The position numbers and the translations under genes were made by a program. A stretch of 64,000 nucleotides of DNA from Desulfomicrobium macestii (GTDB lineage: Bacteria; Desulfobacterota; Desulfovibrionia; Desulfovibrionales; Desulfomicrobiaceae): NCBI RefSeq assembly GCF_014873765.1, contig NZ_JADBGG010000003.1, positions 176,991-240,990 on the forward strand, written 5' to 3'. The notes below the pieces were generated by a model. It was not told the origin of the DNA. It searched no databases and was given only the letters and a program-made list of their open reading frames with translations. This document shows, in pieces, positions 63,225-64,000 of this stretch; position 1 is the first letter of the stretch, and the number at the start of each line of letters is the position of its first letter.

Positions 63225-64000
63225 CTAGACCTTTGCGGCCTGCAGTTCCTCGGTGGAGTAACCCCAGCCCACATTGTGCGGAGCAAGGAGTTCTTCGCGG
63301 AAGAAGCGGGGCAGCTGGTCGTCTTCGTCGGTGAAGCCGGCGCGCTTGTTGAAGTCCAGCTCGTCCTTGAGGCAGTTCACGCCGATGCCGATCATCTCGT
63401 CGACGCTCATCTCCTTGCCGGTCAGACCGGAGATCAGCTTGGCCATGCAGGGTACGCCGCGGGCGTCGTCCAGGATCGCAAAGGCCACGAACAGGCAAAG
63501 GCCCAGGGAGTCGACGGCCGCAGTGGCGATCTGCAGGTTCTTGGAGATCTCGATGTTGCCTTCCTTCTTGTGACCATCGACGTCGCCGCCGACTTTCAGC
63601 ACGTTCTGACATACGCCGTAGCCGGCGGTGTGGTCAGCGCCCATGGGGGTCGTGGCGTAGGTCACGCCGACACCCTTGACCGCGCGCGGGTCATAGGCAG
63701 GCAGGGCCTGGTTCTTGACCACGGGGATGCGGTCCACGCCGAAAGCCTTGGCCGTGTATGAAGTGCCGTTGCCGTAGATGCGGCCCAGCGGATCGCTCGT
63801 GCCGACCTTGTTCAGTTCGGCCAGAACGCCCTTGCTGTCGCCCCAGGCGAGCGTGCCGCCTTCCATGGCCATGGCCATGGTGTTGGCCATCTCGATGGTG
63901 TCCATGCCCACTTCGTCGCAGGTGCGGTCCATGGCGGCGATGTCGTCAAGATTGTCGATCATCAGGTTGGCGCCGAAGCCCCAGATGGTCTCGTACTCGA
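63225..64000 (-). CDS. Aldehyde:ferredoxin oxidoreductase, C-terminal part (5' end outside window)
   Basis: About 258 C-terminal residues; the frame continues past 64000. The sequence EYETIWGFGANLMI, CDEVGMDTIEM and the DSLGLCLF motif (ligand for the pterin and 4Fe-4S cluster) are typical of tungsten/molybdenum AORs. The enzyme oxidises aldehydes to acids with ferredoxin in the cytoplasm. Ferredoxin I at 42942 is a possible partner. There is an ATG at 63962, but it lies inside the family domain and is not the start. Confidence 0.9.
   Translation of the reverse strand, partial: EYETIWGFGANLMIDNLDDIAAMDRTCDEVGMDTIEMANTMAMAMEGGTLAWGDSKGVLAELNKVGTSDPLGRIYGNGTSYTAKAFGVDRIPVVKNQALPAYDPRAVKGVGVTYATTPMGADHTAGYGVCQNVLKVGGDVDGHKKEGNIEISKNLQIATAAVDSLGLCLFVAFAILDDARGVPCMAKLISGLTGKEMSVDEMIGIGVNCLKDELDFNKRAGFTDEDDQLPRFFREELLAPHNVGWGYSTEELQAAKV

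Overview
The window is from a sulfate-reducing deltaproteobacterium, most likely Desulfomicrobium. The strongest evidence is two short proteins. The tetraheme cytochrome c3 (12167-12595) and the single-cluster ferredoxin (42942-43124) read almost exactly like the Desulfomicrobium norvegicum/baculatum proteins as I remember them; no search was run. Futalosine-pathway menaquinone genes, siroheme-route heme genes, a selenium-uptake operon and an aldehyde:ferredoxin oxidoreductase fit this assignment. The DNA is GC-rich and gene-dense. I saw no rRNA, CRISPR array, insertion sequence or phage gene.

Layout. 1-9920 (minus): a purSL-type purL cut by the window edge, an HDOD-PAS-GGDEF protein, then ispB-like/mqnD/mqnB, a nucleotide-sugar dehydrogenase and ubiE, which together cover much of menaquinone synthesis. 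9907-14463 (minus): a 63-residue protein overlapping ubiE, an acidic coiled-coil protein with an internal duplication, cytochrome c3 with its own promoter and terminator, hemL and a siroheme decarboxylase subunit. 14614-17536: gpsA, yjbQ and a response-regulator/PP2C phosphatase next to an anti-sigma-type kinase. 17824-24931 (plus): tRNA-Val, thrS, infC (AUU start), rpmI, rplT, pheS, pheT and a MerR regulator, a translation operon. 25063-34061 (plus): PilZ, a PilB/GspE ATPase, HDOD, an aminotransferase, pgi and an NtrB/NtrC-type two-component pair. 34074-39802 (plus): a helicase-exonuclease resembling a fusion of MrfA and MrfB, then an EmrAB-like efflux pair. 39799-42799 (minus): a CotH-like/DUF4956/VTC cluster. 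43264-45008 (plus): a MotB-like then MotA-like pair. 45018-46271 (minus): DUF190-CBS. 46825-49788 (plus): a yedE/yedF selenium-type operon. 49971-50726 (minus): a periplasmic binding protein.

51094-58115 (minus) is the least explained part. A GntR regulator heads eight collinear genes: a small RR-motif protein, an 11-helix membrane protein, a Tat-exported metallo-beta-lactamase-fold enzyme, a CobW-type GTPase with a large unknown N-terminal half, and ExbB, ExbD and TonB. The last four overlap by 4 bases each. Three copies of a TGGTnnnACCA-like element lie around gntR. A PAS-domain protein (58451-59725) sits just upstream. I consider this the best candidate for an undescribed system, probably energised uptake plus processing of a metal or metal-bound substrate; the substrate is unknown.

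60001-64000: tRNA-Leu(CAG), ribF, a ClC chloride channel with CBS domains, a shared bidirectional terminator and the C-terminal third or so of an aldehyde:ferredoxin oxidoreductase that runs off the right edge. Many starts were moved from the longest open frame to an internal ATG/GTG with a Shine-Dalgarno (SD) sequence; each case is stated in its entry.
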